NCBI RefSeq assembly: GCF_000377505.1
Contig: NZ_KB898186.1
Location: 372,001-436,000 of the forward strand
Source: Paenibacillus massiliensis 2301065 = DSM 16942
GTDB taxonomy: Bacteria > Bacillota > Bacilli > Paenibacillales > Paenibacillaceae
Length of the DNA stretch: 64,000 nucleotides
Reading direction: 5' to 3'
The notes beneath the pieces are model-generated. The model ran no database searches. It was not told the origin of the DNA and was given only the letters and a program-made list of their open reading frames with translations. Shown piece by piece: positions 54,189-63,409 of this stretch. The position numbers and the translations under genes were made by a program. Position 1 is the stretch's first letter. Each line of letters opens with the position of its first letter.

Positions 54189-55886
54189 ATGACAACCAAA
54201 AGCTTTGCTGGTCATGCCAGGGGAGAGCGACTGCAATCCATGACAGAGAAGAATTATGATGTATTGATTATCGGTGGAGGTATTACAGGTGCAGGGATCG
54301 CGCTGGATGCAACGGCACGCGGTATGAAGGCGGCACTCGTGGAAATGCAGGATTTCGCAGCGGGGACCTCAAGTCGTTCCACGAAGCTGGTGCACGGGGG
54401 GCTACGTTACCTGAAGCAATTCGAGGTGAAAATGGTAGCTGAGGTCGGCAAGGAACGCGCCATCGTCTACGAGAACGGTCCGCATGTCACGATACCGGAA
54501 AGAATGCTGCTACCTATGCATAAAGGCGGAACCTTCGGCAAATTCAGTACCTCCATCGGTTTGCAAGTATATGACCGGCTGGCTGGCGTGAAGCATAGCG
54601 AGCGTCGTCGGATGCATAGTGCACGTGAGACCCTGGATAAGGAGCCGCTACTCAAGCGCGATGGCCTGAAGGGTGGCGGCAGCTATGTAGAATATCGGAC
54701 AGATGATGCACGGATGACAATCGAGGTTATGAAGAAGGCTGCCCAGACTGGCGCAGATCTGGTCAATTACGCTCGCGTCGAGCGACTGCTCTATAATAAC
54801 GGTCAAGTCGTGGGCGCGCACGTTCGGGATCAGATAACCGGTGAAGGCTACGATATTCATGCTACCGTCATTATTAATGCTGCGGGGCCATGGGTGGATA
54901 CGCTCCGTGAGATGGATGGGTCCAAGAAGGGCAAGATGCTGCAGCTGACGAAGGGCGTGCATCTGGTGTTCGATCAGAAGCGCTTCCCGCTCCGGCAAGC
55001 CATCTACTTTGACACGCCAGATGGACGAATGATCTTCGCCATTCCGCGTGAGGGCAAGACCTATGTGGGCACGACAGATACGGTATATAAGGAAGATACA
55101 GCGAATCCGCGCATGACGCTTGCAGATCGCAGCTACATCATGAATGCTATTGCATACATGTTCCCAGACGTTAAGCTGACCCTGGATGACGTCGAATCCA
55201 GCTGGGCAGGTGTGCGTCCACTGATCTATGAAGAAGGCAAGGACCCTTCGGAGATCTCCCGCCGCGATGAGATTTGGGAGTCTGCTTCAGGGCTGGTTAC
55301 GATTGCTGGAGGCAAGCTGACTGGATATCGCAAAATGGCAGAGATGGTCATGGATCGCGTAAGCACATTGCTCACCAATAAGACGGGTGAGAGCTGGAGC
55401 AAAGCGAACACGAAGCAAATCAAGATGTCGGGTGGCGATGTCGGCGGATCTGCCGGGTTCGAGGGGTTTGTACAGGACTCCATTAAGCAAGGCAACAGCC
55501 GTGGTATTGCTGCTGAGCTGTCCGAGCAGTGGGCCAGACGCTATGGCTCCAATATTGCACGCCTGTTCGAGCTAGCGGCCCGTCCACGCCAGCTTGCGAG
55601 CGAGCAGGAGCTTCCAGACGAGATCAGAGTACCTCTTCTCTATGCATTGGAGGAGGAGATGGCGGTGACACCTGTCGATTTCTTCATTCGTCGGACGGGT
55701 GCTATCTTCTTCCGTATTGATTGGGTACGTAAGTGGAAGAGTCAAGCGATTGACCTGATGGCAGAGTATTATCAATGGAGCATCGAGGAGCGCCAGCAGC
55801 ATACGGAGCGTCTGGAGACAGAGCTGTATTATGCGGTAGAGCCTGTGGATGCGGATATCACCAAGGTCGCTGGTCACGTCGGCTAG
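54189..55886 (+). CDS. glpD: Aerobic glycerol-3-phosphate dehydrogenase
   Basis: 565 residues. [23 protein letters not shown] is the FAD-binding Rossmann motif; [15 protein letters not shown] follows, and [18 protein letters not shown], typical of GlpD, sits near residue 378. It oxidises glycerol-3-phosphate to dihydroxyacetone phosphate with electrons passed to menaquinone at the membrane. GGGAGG lies 8 nt before the ATG; an internal ATG at 54240 would give a slightly shorter start. Controlled by the leader at 53999. Confidence 0.95.
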   Translation: MTTKSFAGHARGERLQSMTEKNYDVLIIGGGITGAGIALDATARGMKAALVEMQDFAAGTSSRSTKLVHGGLRYLKQFEVKMVAEVGKERAIVYENGPHVTIPERMLLPMHKGGTFGKFSTSIGLQVYDRLAGVKHSERRRMHSARETLDKEPLLKRDGLKGGGSYVEYRTDDARMTIEVMKKAAQTGADLVNYARVERLLYNNGQVVGAHVRDQITGEGYDIHATVIINAAGPWVDTLREMDGSKKGKMLQLTKGVHLVFDQKRFPLRQAIYFDTPDGRMIFAIPREGKTYVGTTDTVYKEDTANPRMTLADRSYIMNAIAYMFPDVKLTLDDVESSWAGVRPLIYEEGKDPSEISRRDEIWESASGLVTIAGGKLTGYRKMAEMVMDRVSTLLTNKTGESWSKANTKQIKMSGGDVGGSAGFEGFVQDSIKQGNSRGIAAELSEQWARRYGSNIARLFELAARPRQLASEQELPDEIRVPLLYALEEEMAVTPVDFFIRRTGAIFFRIDWVRKWKSQAIDLMAEYYQWSIEERQQHTERLETELYYAVEPVDADITKVAGHVG

Positions 55887-55938
55887 GATATCATTGCTGT
55901 ACAGTAAATAATGCTATTTAATTATTAATCAATAGGAG

Positions 55939-55987
55939 AAGCCCCTTCGTGAAGACCGTAATATTACGGCAACGAAGAGGCTTTTCT
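55939..55987. terminator. Terminator between glpD and cidB
   Basis: AAGCCCCTTCGT (55939-55950) pairs with ACGAAGAGGCTT (55972-55983), one mismatch, followed by TTC. The interior contains the palindrome CCGTAATATTACGG (55956-55969). It lies between convergent genes and can act both ways. Confidence 0.75.
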
Positions 55988-56092
55988 GCATTTCTATCCA
56001 CGATGGATAATCATGAGATGGGTATTTACTGCTATGCTTCCAGTCATGCTTCGTAAAGTTCCTTCTGCATACAGGTCTTAACAGCTTCCGCC

Positions 56093-56773
56093 TTATGGCT
56101 GAAATAGGCTCATCAGCAGTGGAGCACCAGCCAAGGTGAACATCGCCGCCAGCACCATGGATATACTCGATATTGTGCCTGTCAGCATGCTCCATTCGAA
56201 GGCTTTGGAGGTGCCGGTTCCATGCGCTCCTGTGCCCAGCAGCACACCGCGTGCGACTTCGTTATCAATACGGAGCAAGCGTACAGTCATCGGCCCGATC
56301 AGCAAGCCCGACAGGCCTGTCAGGATGACGAATACGGCAGTAATCGTCGGATTGCCGCCCAGCGTCTGCGATACACTCATGGCAATAGGCGTCGTAATCG
56401 AACGCGGAATGATGCTATGCAGCAGGGACGCGTCCAGATGCATCCACTGTGCCATCATAAGGGATGACAGTACCGCGATCAGAGAGCCACTCAGAACACT
56501 GACGATAATCTCCAGTGCGTGCTTCTTGAGCACGTGAAAATATTTATACAAGGGCACGGCGAAAGCGACCGTAGCTGGTTGCAGGAGCAATGACAGCCAT
56601 TTGCCGCCCTGATTATAGGATTGATAGGATACACCTGCCAGCAGCAGAATGATAATAATAGCCACAGGCGTAATCAACAGCGGAGACAAGTACACCTTTG
56701 GAAGCGTGCGATACATTTTTTTGGCCATAGCATAGATGCCCAGGGTGAGCAGCATACAGAGGATCGCGATCAT
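56093..56773 (-). CDS. cidB: LrgB/CidB family membrane protein
   Basis: 226 residues with about seven membrane segments; LIAVLSSLMMAQW, ITTPIAMSVSQTLGGNPTITAVFVILTGLSGLLIGP and GTGAHGTGTSKAFEW are the family hallmarks. LrgB/CidB proteins work with LrgA/CidA and influence murein hydrolase activity, pyruvate/lactate overflow and cell lysis. It overlaps the upstream holin-like gene by 4 nt (ATGA). It is controlled with it by a divergent LysR. Confidence 0.9.
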   Translation of the reverse strand: MIAILCMLLTLGIYAMAKKMYRTLPKVYLSPLLITPVAIIIILLLAGVSYQSYNQGGKWLSLLLQPATVAFAVPLYKYFHVLKKHALEIIVSVLSGSLIAVLSSLMMAQWMHLDASLLHSIIPRSITTPIAMSVSQTLGGNPTITAVFVILTGLSGLLIGPMTVRLLRIDNEVARGVLLGTGAHGTGTSKAFEWSMLTGTISSISMVLAAMFTLAGAPLLMSLFQP

Positions 56774-57141
56774 GAAGCTTTACTCCCCTTTCTTTTCGAG
56801 ATGAAGGTAGCCACAAGTCCGGTGACTGCCATGACAATGAAGGTGCCTAGCAATACAATGAATAATATACTCATGCCATCATGCTCCAGCAGTGGCAAAT
56901 AATCCATCACGCCGACAGCCGAAGGGATGAAGAAGAGCAAGAGCTCGGCCAGTAGCCAGCTCGCACCGATCTCAATCCAGCTCAGGCGAATAACTTTGGT
57001 CTGCAAAAGAATAAATAACAGCAGCATACCGACGATGCTCCCCGGAATAGGCCAGTGCAGCCAGCCCACCAGCGCATTCATGCCGACTGAGAATAGCAGC
57101 AGCACTCCGATCTGCAATATACCTTGCGCTATTTTCATCAT
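56770..57141 (-). CDS. cidA: LrgA/CidA holin-like protein
   Basis: 123 residues with four membrane segments; MNALVGWLHWPIPGSIVGMLLLFILL and LLLFFIPSAVGVMDY are typical. Members act as holin-like membrane proteins controlling murein hydrolase access. I chose the ATG at 57141, with AAAGGAG upstream at about 10 nt; a longer frame to 57222 adds a non-conserved start. It forms an operon with the LrgB gene. Confidence 0.9.
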   Translation of the reverse strand: MMKIAQGILQIGVLLLFSVGMNALVGWLHWPIPGSIVGMLLLFILLQTKVIRLSWIEIGASWLLAELLLFFIPSAVGVMDYLPLLEHDGMSILFIVLLGTFIVMAVTGLVATFISKRKGSKAS

Positions 57142-57308
57142 AGGGCGGTTGCTCCTTTCCTGTCTTGTTTCCTGAGGTGTTATGAAAATTTTACAGCAGT
57201 TTCTTTCATAGGTAAAATGCATATTAAGAATGTTTTGTATTCCATTTGGCTATGGATGATAATGAAACAGTAACAGGAGAGTAGCAAAAGAGTAACAGGA
57301 GGGAAGCT

Positions 57309-58208
57309 ATGGATATCCGGCATTTGCAGTACTTTTTGGAGGTGGCGCGCCATAAGAGCTTTACTAAGGCCGCACAGAGCCTGTTCATCACGCAGCCTAC
57401 GATTAGCAAGACGATCAAGAGTCTGGAGGAGGAGCTGGGCGTCCAACTGCTGGACCGGATTGGCAAGCAGGTCGAGCTGACTGACGCCGGAAGAGCCATA
57501 GAGCGACAAGCGCAGGTGATCGTGAAATCCTTTCAGAATCTATCCTCTGAGCTGAGCGATCTGATGAACCTCAAGCGTGGCCATATTCGGATTGGCTTGC
57601 CGCCGATGATTGGTGCCAGCTTTTTTCCCCAGGTTATTGGTGAGTTCCATAAGGCCTATCCCGAGATTACTCTGCAGCTCTTCGAGGACGGGGCGAAGAA
57701 AGTAGAGGTGGATGTCGCTTCTGGCGCACTGGATATCGGTGTCGTGGTGTGGCCGACAGGAGAGGATGTATTCGAGTATTTTCCCTTCGTTGAGGATAAG
57801 CTGAATGTACTGGTGCACCCGGAGCATCGACTGGCGGGCAGAACACGGATTACATTAAATGAGCTGGCGGACGATTCATTCGTGCTGTTCCAGGAGAATT
57901 TTGCCCTCCATGATCGAATTATCGAGGAATGTGTTCGTTGTGGCTTCCAGCCAAAGGTGGTCTATGAAAGCTCGCAGTGGGATATGATTGCCGAGATGGT
58001 GGCTGCCAAGCTAGGAGTGGCCCTGCTGCCTGATACCATGTGCCGGGAGCTGGACCCTAAGCGGGTTAGGGTATTACAGCTACAAGACTCTGTGATTCCG
58101 TGGAATCTGGCCATGATCTGGCGCAAGGATCGCTATCTCTCGTTCGCAGCACGGGAATGGATTGCGTTCACGCAGCAGTTACTGCGCGGCAAGAGAGGGA
58201 GAAGCTAA
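57309..58208 (+). CDS. cidR: LysR-family regulator, CidR-like
   Basis: 299 residues: HTH (MDIRHLQYFLEVARHKSFTKAAQSLFITQPTISKTIKSLEEEL) and effector domain (FPQVIGEFHKAYPEITLQLFEDG, AAKLGVALLPDTM). It is divergent from the cidAB-type operon, with the same layout as CidR in Bacillus and Staphylococcus. CidR responds to acetate/glucose overflow in those species. AGGAGGGAA precedes the ATG. The inter-operon gap probably contains its sites; none is decisive. Confidence 0.85.
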   Translation: MDIRHLQYFLEVARHKSFTKAAQSLFITQPTISKTIKSLEEELGVQLLDRIGKQVELTDAGRAIERQAQVIVKSFQNLSSELSDLMNLKRGHIRIGLPPMIGASFFPQVIGEFHKAYPEITLQLFEDGAKKVEVDVASGALDIGVVVWPTGEDVFEYFPFVEDKLNVLVHPEHRLAGRTRITLNELADDSFVLFQENFALHDRIIEECVRCGFQPKVVYESSQWDMIAEMVAAKLGVALLPDTMCRELDPKRVRVLQLQDSVIPWNLAMIWRKDRYLSFAAREWIAFTQQLLRGKRGRS

Positions 58209-58226
58209 GGTGGTCATGAGCTTGCT

Positions 58227-58264
58227 AAAAAGGCGAATGCCGCGATCCTTCACGGATGGCGGCA
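58227..58264 (-). terminator. Terminator of the second Spo0E-like gene
   Basis: TGCCGC-x-ATCC (58238-58248) pairs with GGAT-x-GCGGCA (58254-58264) with one mismatch. On the minus strand the stem is followed, after TTCGCC, by T5 (58231-58227). It serves the Spo0E-like gene. Confidence 0.7.
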
Positions 58265-58318
58265 CTAAGTGATATATGGTATAGGCTCTGGAGGATATAT
58301 GCTGAGATCATTGCCGTA

Positions 58319-58486
58319 TTAATTGCTACGTGCTGATTGCTTCGTACGCTGGTATACATTTAGTATACGATCCAGCCTCAGGGACTTGTCCAACACCCGG
58401 TTGTCCCCTAAGCCATGCTGGTCTACCATGCGGTTAAGCTCCATGCGTTCTTTCTCCAATAGTCGCTGCAGATGCTCGAGCTTCAT
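58319..58486 (-). CDS. Spo0E-like aspartyl-phosphate phosphatase (55 aa)
   Basis: 55 residues: a first helix MKLEHLQRLLEKERMELNRM and a second helix KSLRLDRILNVYQR. The S-x-R-LD-x-I-x-x-Y pattern is the Spo0E signature, as in the copy at 5830-5991. It probably removes phosphate from Spo0A or a similar response regulator and so delays sporulation. GGAGGTGG lies 6-7 nt before the ATG. It is a single gene with its own terminator, divergent from the helicase gene. Confidence 0.85.
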   Translation of the reverse strand: MKLEHLQRLLEKERMELNRMVDQHGLGDNRVLDKSLRLDRILNVYQRTKQSARSN

Positions 58487-58762
58487 AATCCACCTCCGGC
58501 TATGGATTGAATTACCTGTATATCTAACCTTGCGATGACAGGTATTTCAAAGATAGTTATCGACAGATTACCCTAAATAATTAATATTCTAACATATATT
58601 TCATGGTTTTTATTTCAAATTTTAGACAAATTCGTGATCATTTTGCCAACAAGCCTAGCATAGTTCATTTCTTCCCCCTTCCTTATTTTATCCTGTGAAG
58701 TCCTTACCTTTCCGTTCAGAACATGATAAAGTGGAGGGATAATAACCAGAACAGGTGATCTC

Positions 58763-61117
58763 GTGCAAATTCCCCCCGTGATTCGTATCTCTGTCAGGCC
58801 GCTTGTCGAGTATGTTTATCGTAGCGGAAGTATCGTAGCTGGCTTTCGTACGGCCAGTAGCATGCAGGAAGGTACCCGCATCCATCAGGAGATTCAGCGG
58901 GATTATCAGCCGGGCGACAGGAAGGAGCTACATCTGAATACCGAGCTGGCTCAGGACGGGCTGCTGTTTCAGCTCGAGGGCCGCTGTGATGGTCTGATCT
59001 GGGAGGACGAGCAGTGGACTGTGGATGAGATCAAGTCCTATACCGGCACTGCAAGCGCCCCCGGAGCAGATGGGCATACGGTCCATTGGGCACAGGCCAT
59101 CTGCTATGCGTATATGGTATCGGTGTCTGAGCAGCTGATGGCTGTGCAGGTGCAGTTGACTTATGTAGATGTGGCCACGGGAAGTGTGAGCCGCTTGAGG
59201 CGCAAGCTGTCCGCCGCCGAGCTTGAAGAGCAGGTACGAAGGATCCTGTCGGCCTATGCTCCATACGTACGAATGCTGCTCGCTCATGAGGAGCAACGCA
59301 ATCGCAGCATCCGTATGCTGGAATTTCCATTCGCACAGTATCGTGCGGGGCAACGAAGATTGGCAGGTGCCGTCTATAAGACGGTTGAGGAGGGGGCGGA
59401 TCTGTTCGTTCAGGCCCCAACGGGAATTGGCAAGACGATCTCGACAATGTTCCCAGCGGTAAAAGCCTTGGTGACGGAGCATGCGGGCCGAATTATGTAT
59501 CTGACGGCGCGAACGACCACCAGAGCGGCTGCTGAGGATGCGCTTCGACTCATGCAATCACAGGGGCTGCGGGTGCATGCCGTGACCATAACGGCGAAGG
59601 ATAAAATATGCTTCAAAGAAGAGCAAGGCTGTGATGCGGGACAATGCTCCTTATGTGAGGGGTATTATGACCGGGTCAACCATGCCGTGATGGATATACT
59701 TGAGCATGAGACGATTATGACCCGCGAGATCCTGGAGCGGTATGCTCGCAAGCACCGCGTCTGCCCGTTCGAATTCTCTCTCGACGTAGCCTACGCGTCG
59801 GACTGTATTATTTGCGACTATAATTATGTGTTTGATCCCCGAATCTCACTCAAGCGTTGGCTGGAGGAGCAAAAGCGCAAGACCATACTGCTCGTTGATG
59901 AGGCTCATAATCTGGTCGATCGAAGTCGGGAAATGTTCTCGGCAGAGCTTAGTAAACGCCCCTTTCTAGAGCTCAAGCGAGCGTACAAGCAGCGAAGCGG
60001 AGGGGTGGCTACCGCAGCGAGCCAAGTGAACAACTATTTTATTAAGCTGCGCAAGGAGCTGCCGAGCTCAGGAGCGATCACCCGCGGAGAATTGCCAGAG
60101 GAGCTGCTGTCGCTGCTGGAGCCCTTTGTGGATGTGGCAGAGAGAGAGCTTCTTGCGATGGGGGCTGGAGGAGCGGATGCGGACCATGCCCTGCTGCTGG
60201 AGAGTTATTTTGCTGTACAGAACTGTTTGCGCATTGCAGGCTTGTACGATGAGCGTTATGTTACTTATATAGAGCAGAATAGCAGTGACGTCATCCTCCG
60301 TCTGATGTGTCTGGACCCGTCCAAGCTGCTTGAGCGGAGCGTCAAGTCTTACCGCTCTGCAGTGTATTTCTCGGCCACGCTCAGGCCACTGGCCTACTAC
60401 AGAGAATTGCTTGGAGCCGATGAAGATGACTACACCTTAACGGTACCTTCGCCTTTTCGGCAGGAGCAATGGGACGTCAGACTGCTGCCTGTGTCGACTC
60501 GCTATCATGCAAGGCAGCAGTCGATTCGCCCGATTACAGAGCTGTTGACTCGGTTAGTACAGGAGCGTAAGGGCAACTATTTAGTATTTTTCCCGTCTTA
60601 TACTTATCTACGGGACATAGCCCTGGCCTTCGAGCAGATGGGTACTGATGCCGAACTGCTCGTGCAGAGCTCAGGGATGACGGAGGAGGAGCGCACCGCA
60701 TTTTTGGATCGGTTCCAGCCAGACCCGCCCAGAAGCTTGATGGGAATGGCTGTACTGGGAGGCGTTTTTTCAGAGGGCGTCGATCTGCCTGGTGAGCGTC
60801 TGCATGGTGTTGTCGTTGTTGGTGTGGGACTTCCCCAGGTAGGAGAGCAGCGGGATGTATTGAAGGATTATTACCAGCGTGAGGGCAAGAATGGCTTTTA
60901 CTATGCCTATGTTTATCCAGGGATGAACAAAGTGCTGCAGGCGGGCGGAAGATTGATTCGTACGCTTCAGGACTATGGGCTGTTAGTACTCGTTGACGAT
61001 CGGTTCATGCAGGAGCCATATGCTTCCCTGCTGCCCGAGGAATGGCGCACATACCGGATCATATCGCCTTCCTCAGAATTAGATCATTCAGTAGAAAGGA
61101 ATAGCCATGAACTTTAA
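58763..61117 (+). CDS. XPD/DinG-like helicase with N-terminal PD-(D/E)XK nuclease
   Basis: 784 residues. The N-terminal module (about 1-185) carries GRCDGLIW (Asp76) and VDEIKSY (Glu89, Lys91), the PD-(D/E)XK nuclease core. The helicase has Walker A (QAPTGIGKT, about 218-226), a run of Fe-S type cysteines (CFKEEQGCDAGQCSLC and later Cys), DEAH (VDEAHN), YFSATL, GGVFSEGVDLPG and motif VI (QAGGRLIRT). Such Fe-S XPD-type helicases with an added nuclease domain occur in Bacillota and are thought to act in DNA repair. The GTG at 58763 follows AGGTGATC. It overlaps a MarR regulator by 11 nt. Confidence 0.88.
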   Translation: MQIPPVIRISVRPLVEYVYRSGSIVAGFRTASSMQEGTRIHQEIQRDYQPGDRKELHLNTELAQDGLLFQLEGRCDGLIWEDEQWTVDEIKSYTGTASAPGADGHTVHWAQAICYAYMVSVSEQLMAVQVQLTYVDVATGSVSRLRRKLSAAELEEQVRRILSAYAPYVRMLLAHEEQRNRSIRMLEFPFAQYRAGQRRLAGAVYKTVEEGADLFVQAPTGIGKTISTMFPAVKALVTEHAGRIMYLTARTTTRAAAEDALRLMQSQGLRVHAVTITAKDKICFKEEQGCDAGQCSLCEGYYDRVNHAVMDILEHETIMTREILERYARKHRVCPFEFSLDVAYASDCIICDYNYVFDPRISLKRWLEEQKRKTILLVDEAHNLVDRSREMFSAELSKRPFLELKRAYKQRSGGVATAASQVNNYFIKLRKELPSSGAITRGELPEELLSLLEPFVDVAERELLAMGAGGADADHALLLESYFAVQNCLRIAGLYDERYVTYIEQNSSDVILRLMCLDPSKLLERSVKSYRSAVYFSATLRPLAYYRELLGADEDDYTLTVPSPFRQEQWDVRLLPVSTRYHARQQSIRPITELLTRLVQERKGNYLVFFPSYTYLRDIALAFEQMGTDAELLVQSSGMTEEERTAFLDRFQPDPPRSLMGMAVLGGVFSEGVDLPGERLHGVVVVGVGLPQVGEQRDVLKDYYQREGKNGFYYAYVYPGMNKVLQAGGRLIRTLQDYGLLVLVDDRFMQEPYASLLPEEWRTYRIISPSSELDHSVERNSHEL

Positions 61118-61670
61118 CTTTCACAACGATTCGATTCGCAAGACGCTTCGCAAGCGTGGTGCTACGGATCAGGACCTTATGGATATTGAGACCTTTGTAT
61201 CGTTCGCCCATCTGGCTAATGGGATATTCCGTGATATGAACCGTGACTTTGCGCGGATTGGAGTGTCGCAGGGGCGAATTATCGTGTTGAGTGTGCTGCT
61301 CAGCCATGCTCCACACGATATGACCCCATCCGAGCTCGCCGAGGAGGCCGATGTGACAAGGGGCACGATGACCGGATTGATCGATGGTCTGGAGCGTGAC
61401 GGCATGATTGAGCGGATTGCCCACTCCAGTGACAAGCGTATGATCACGATTCGTCTCAAGGAGAAGGGCAGAGACTTTCTGAGTCGGGTCATTCCGTATT
61501 ACAGAAATCTCATTCAGACGATGCTGTCTGAGTTCACGCTGGAGGATCACCAGCTTATGAGGGGATTGCTGGACAAGATGAAGAGGGGCTTTGAAGCCTG
61601 TGAGGCGCAGCCATCCTTCACTATTCAAGAGCCTAAGCAGGCCTCCTGCCAAGATGATGGGGAAGGCTGA
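61107..61670 (+). CDS. MarR-family transcriptional regulator
   Basis: 187 residues with a winged helix (MTPSELAEEADVTRGTMTGLIDGLERDGMIERIAHSSDKRMITIRLKEKGRDFL) flanked by dimer helices. AAAGGA precedes the ATG. It overlaps the 3' end of the nuclease-helicase gene by 11 nt, so it is co-translated and presumably shares its transcript. It may respond to phenolic or lipophilic ligands, as family members often do; nothing points to a specific one. It is followed at a 53-nt distance by a hydrolase. Confidence 0.88.
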   Translation: MNFNFHNDSIRKTLRKRGATDQDLMDIETFVSFAHLANGIFRDMNRDFARIGVSQGRIIVLSVLLSHAPHDMTPSELAEEADVTRGTMTGLIDGLERDGMIERIAHSSDKRMITIRLKEKGRDFLSRVIPYYRNLIQTMLSEFTLEDHQLMRGLLDKMKRGFEACEAQPSFTIQEPKQASCQDDGEG

Positions 61671-61723
61671 GGAAGAAGTCTGCGTCATTTTACTACAATT
61701 GTACGGAACGAGGGGGCTATTTT

Positions 61724-62221
61724 GTGAAAATTGGCTTGTTAATCATTGATTTGCAGCATGTACATTTGGAAGAGGAGCCTGTGGAGAAGAGCCTGCTTAA
61801 CAAGGCATGTATTCACATTAACTATGTGTCTGAGCTGCTACGCTCACAAGGCCATGTCATTGTACATATTCAGGATATTGAAGGCATGAATGACAGCAAT
61901 CAGGCTAGCTATGATATTATTTCAGATATTCAGATCAAGGACGGAGACCTCAAGCTGACGAAGGAGATGCCGAACGCCTTCTGGCAGACGGAATTGGAGG
62001 ATATGCTGCGCAGTCGTGGGGTCGAGCTACTCATCATTGCAGGCTTCGCGGCTGAGCATTGTGTGCTGTTCACCTTCAATGGTGCCAGTGAGCGGGGCTT
62101 CAAGCCGGTTATATTGCAAAATGGTATCGTCAGTGCCAGACAGGACGTTATCACCTCTACCTATCGTGATCGCAATCTGATCTCCTATCCTGTCGTAGAA
62201 GCGCTTGTGCAGCAGGGCTGA
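61724..62221 (+). CDS. Isochorismatase-like cysteine hydrolase
   Basis: 165 residues. Asp in LLIIDLQ near the start, Lys in KLTKEMPNAF, and Cys in AAEHCVLFT make the Asp-Lys-Cys triad of the isochorismatase-like/nicotinamidase group. A cis-peptide and metal-site pattern is also likely in this family. The substrate could be an amide or a small heterocycle. GTG start at 61724, with GAGGGGG upstream. It follows the MarR gene and the next small gene begins 39 nt on, so a four-gene operon is possible. Confidence 0.85.
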   Translation: MKIGLLIIDLQHVHLEEEPVEKSLLNKACIHINYVSELLRSQGHVIVHIQDIEGMNDSNQASYDIISDIQIKDGDLKLTKEMPNAFWQTELEDMLRSRGVELLIIAGFAAEHCVLFTFNGASERGFKPVILQNGIVSARQDVITSTYRDRNLISYPVVEALVQQG

Positions 62222-62259
62222 TGTCCCTGTTACACCCAAGCGAACGGGAAGGTGAGCCT

Positions 62260-62505
62260 ATGAAAAGTCTGTTTGAGCTTGTCAATGCGGTTACCGATGA
62301 AGCTTCATTCCTCCACTTCTTGCAGGAGCTCGCGCAGGACAAGGCAGAGGGGCATGAGTGGGCTAATGAGTCTGTCGAGGCGTTTCTGGAGGCTGCTCAG
62401 GAGTGGGGCAAAGCCTCTATTCAAGGCCTGGAGTATTATGAGAAGCCTCAGAATCCCTGGAAGCGATGTGCCCAGATGCTGTACATGGGCAAAATTTACG
62501 AGTAG
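62260..62505 (+). CDS. DUF7660-like small protein, 81 aa
   Basis: 81 residues, MKSLFELVNAVTDEASFLHFLQELAQDKAEG at the start, then EWANESVEAFLEAAQEWGKAS, matching small soluble proteins annotated as DUF7660 in my memory (MFIxFLxxL followed by W-x-N-x-x-I-x-x-FL). Function unknown. I chose the ATG at 62260, with GGAAGGTGAG upstream, rather than an ATG at 62221 that overlaps the hydrolase. A terminator follows. Confidence 0.65.
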   Translation: MKSLFELVNAVTDEASFLHFLQELAQDKAEGHEWANESVEAFLEAAQEWGKASIQGLEYYEKPQNPWKRCAQMLYMGKIYE

Positions 62506-62534
62506 CCCATAAAGCCATACATTGTTGAATAACA

Positions 62535-62590
62535 AAGCGGACCCGCCCAGTCTCGGACTACGAGGACATGGCGTAGGGTCCGCTTCTTTT
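62535..62590 (+). terminator. Terminator after the DUF7660-like gene
   Basis: AAGCGGACCC (62535-62544) pairs perfectly with GGGTCCGCTT (62576-62585), followed by CTTTT. It also lies at the end of the convergent gene. Confidence 0.8.
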
Positions 62591-63227
62591 ATTTAGGCTG
62601 TTTGAATGTAGGCTGTTCAGATGATGGTTGCCGCTCAAGTACCGGTTCGGGTTGCTCCTTGGATGGCGGCAGCAAGAGTGCAGATGGCTCATGAGAATCA
62701 GGGACCTCAAGCGGTTCAGTTGTGATTTGTGGCGTCTGTGCATCCTGGACCGCTGCCACGAGATTCCGTTGCTCCAGAAGATGCTTCGCTACCTCGTAGC
62801 ATTCATCGACATGGCGATTGCCTATGATCCGCATAGCGGTATAGCCAATGGCTGCGGAGAGTCCTTGCCCGAGGATGGGCACAAATCGAGATACCTGCTT
62901 GGTTGCAATCCTTACCCCCATTTTGCGAAGGAGTTGGAGAATCAGCTCATGCGTAACGACGCGACCAATGATCTTGCTGCCAACAGAAGTAATGAATCCA
63001 TAGATCATGGATTTGGTCTCGGCATCCAGGCCCTCTAGCTGTTCCTGTGATAGCTTGAATTTTTTATTAATTGAAGGTAGCAGCTCCATCAGGATACCCA
63101 CATCCGTCAGGACATCTGCTCCTGGAACCGGAAGCAGGGATACCGTACCGGATACTGCCGCTCTCTTGGCCACCATGGACCTGCATTCTTCCCGTATGAG
63201 ATCCAGCTCAGCGATCGTTTGCACCAT
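62589..63227 (-). CDS. DUF697-like membrane-associated protein
   Basis: 212 residues. The core (about 20-160) has two amphipathic/hydrophobic stretches, VSGTVSLLPVPGADVLTDVGILMEL and FVPILGQGLSAAIGYTAMRIIG, both with small-residue rich patterns, and a variable Pro/Gln/Ser-rich tail (about 160-212). It resembles DUF697-type proteins, found with GTPases, but the match is only approximate. I chose the ATG at 63227, since AGGAG lies 8 nt upstream; a longer frame from 63236 would start within it. Function unknown. Confidence 0.6.
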   Translation of the reverse strand: MVQTIAELDLIREECRSMVAKRAAVSGTVSLLPVPGADVLTDVGILMELLPSINKKFKLSQEQLEGLDAETKSMIYGFITSVGSKIIGRVVTHELILQLLRKMGVRIATKQVSRFVPILGQGLSAAIGYTAMRIIGNRHVDECYEVAKHLLEQRNLVAAVQDAQTPQITTEPLEVPDSHEPSALLLPPSKEQPEPVLERQPSSEQPTFKQPK

Positions 63228-63409
63228 GGTAATCACTCCTTTAATAACAGATTCAGATGGATAAGATCGGTTATGCTGACTATTGTACCTTATACATACC
63301 CCAGAATGACATGTGTTGACTCGTTGGGACAGCTCGCACCGTTTATGGCCCTACCTCTTAGGGGTAATCTTATAGGGAGGCTTACATAGCTGCAATAGGA
63401 GGTGTGAGT

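Noticed and set aside
54035..54259. A 74-codon frame in the glpD leader
   Set aside because: It runs through the terminator/antiterminator hairpin, overlaps glpD in another frame and has no ribosome binding site.
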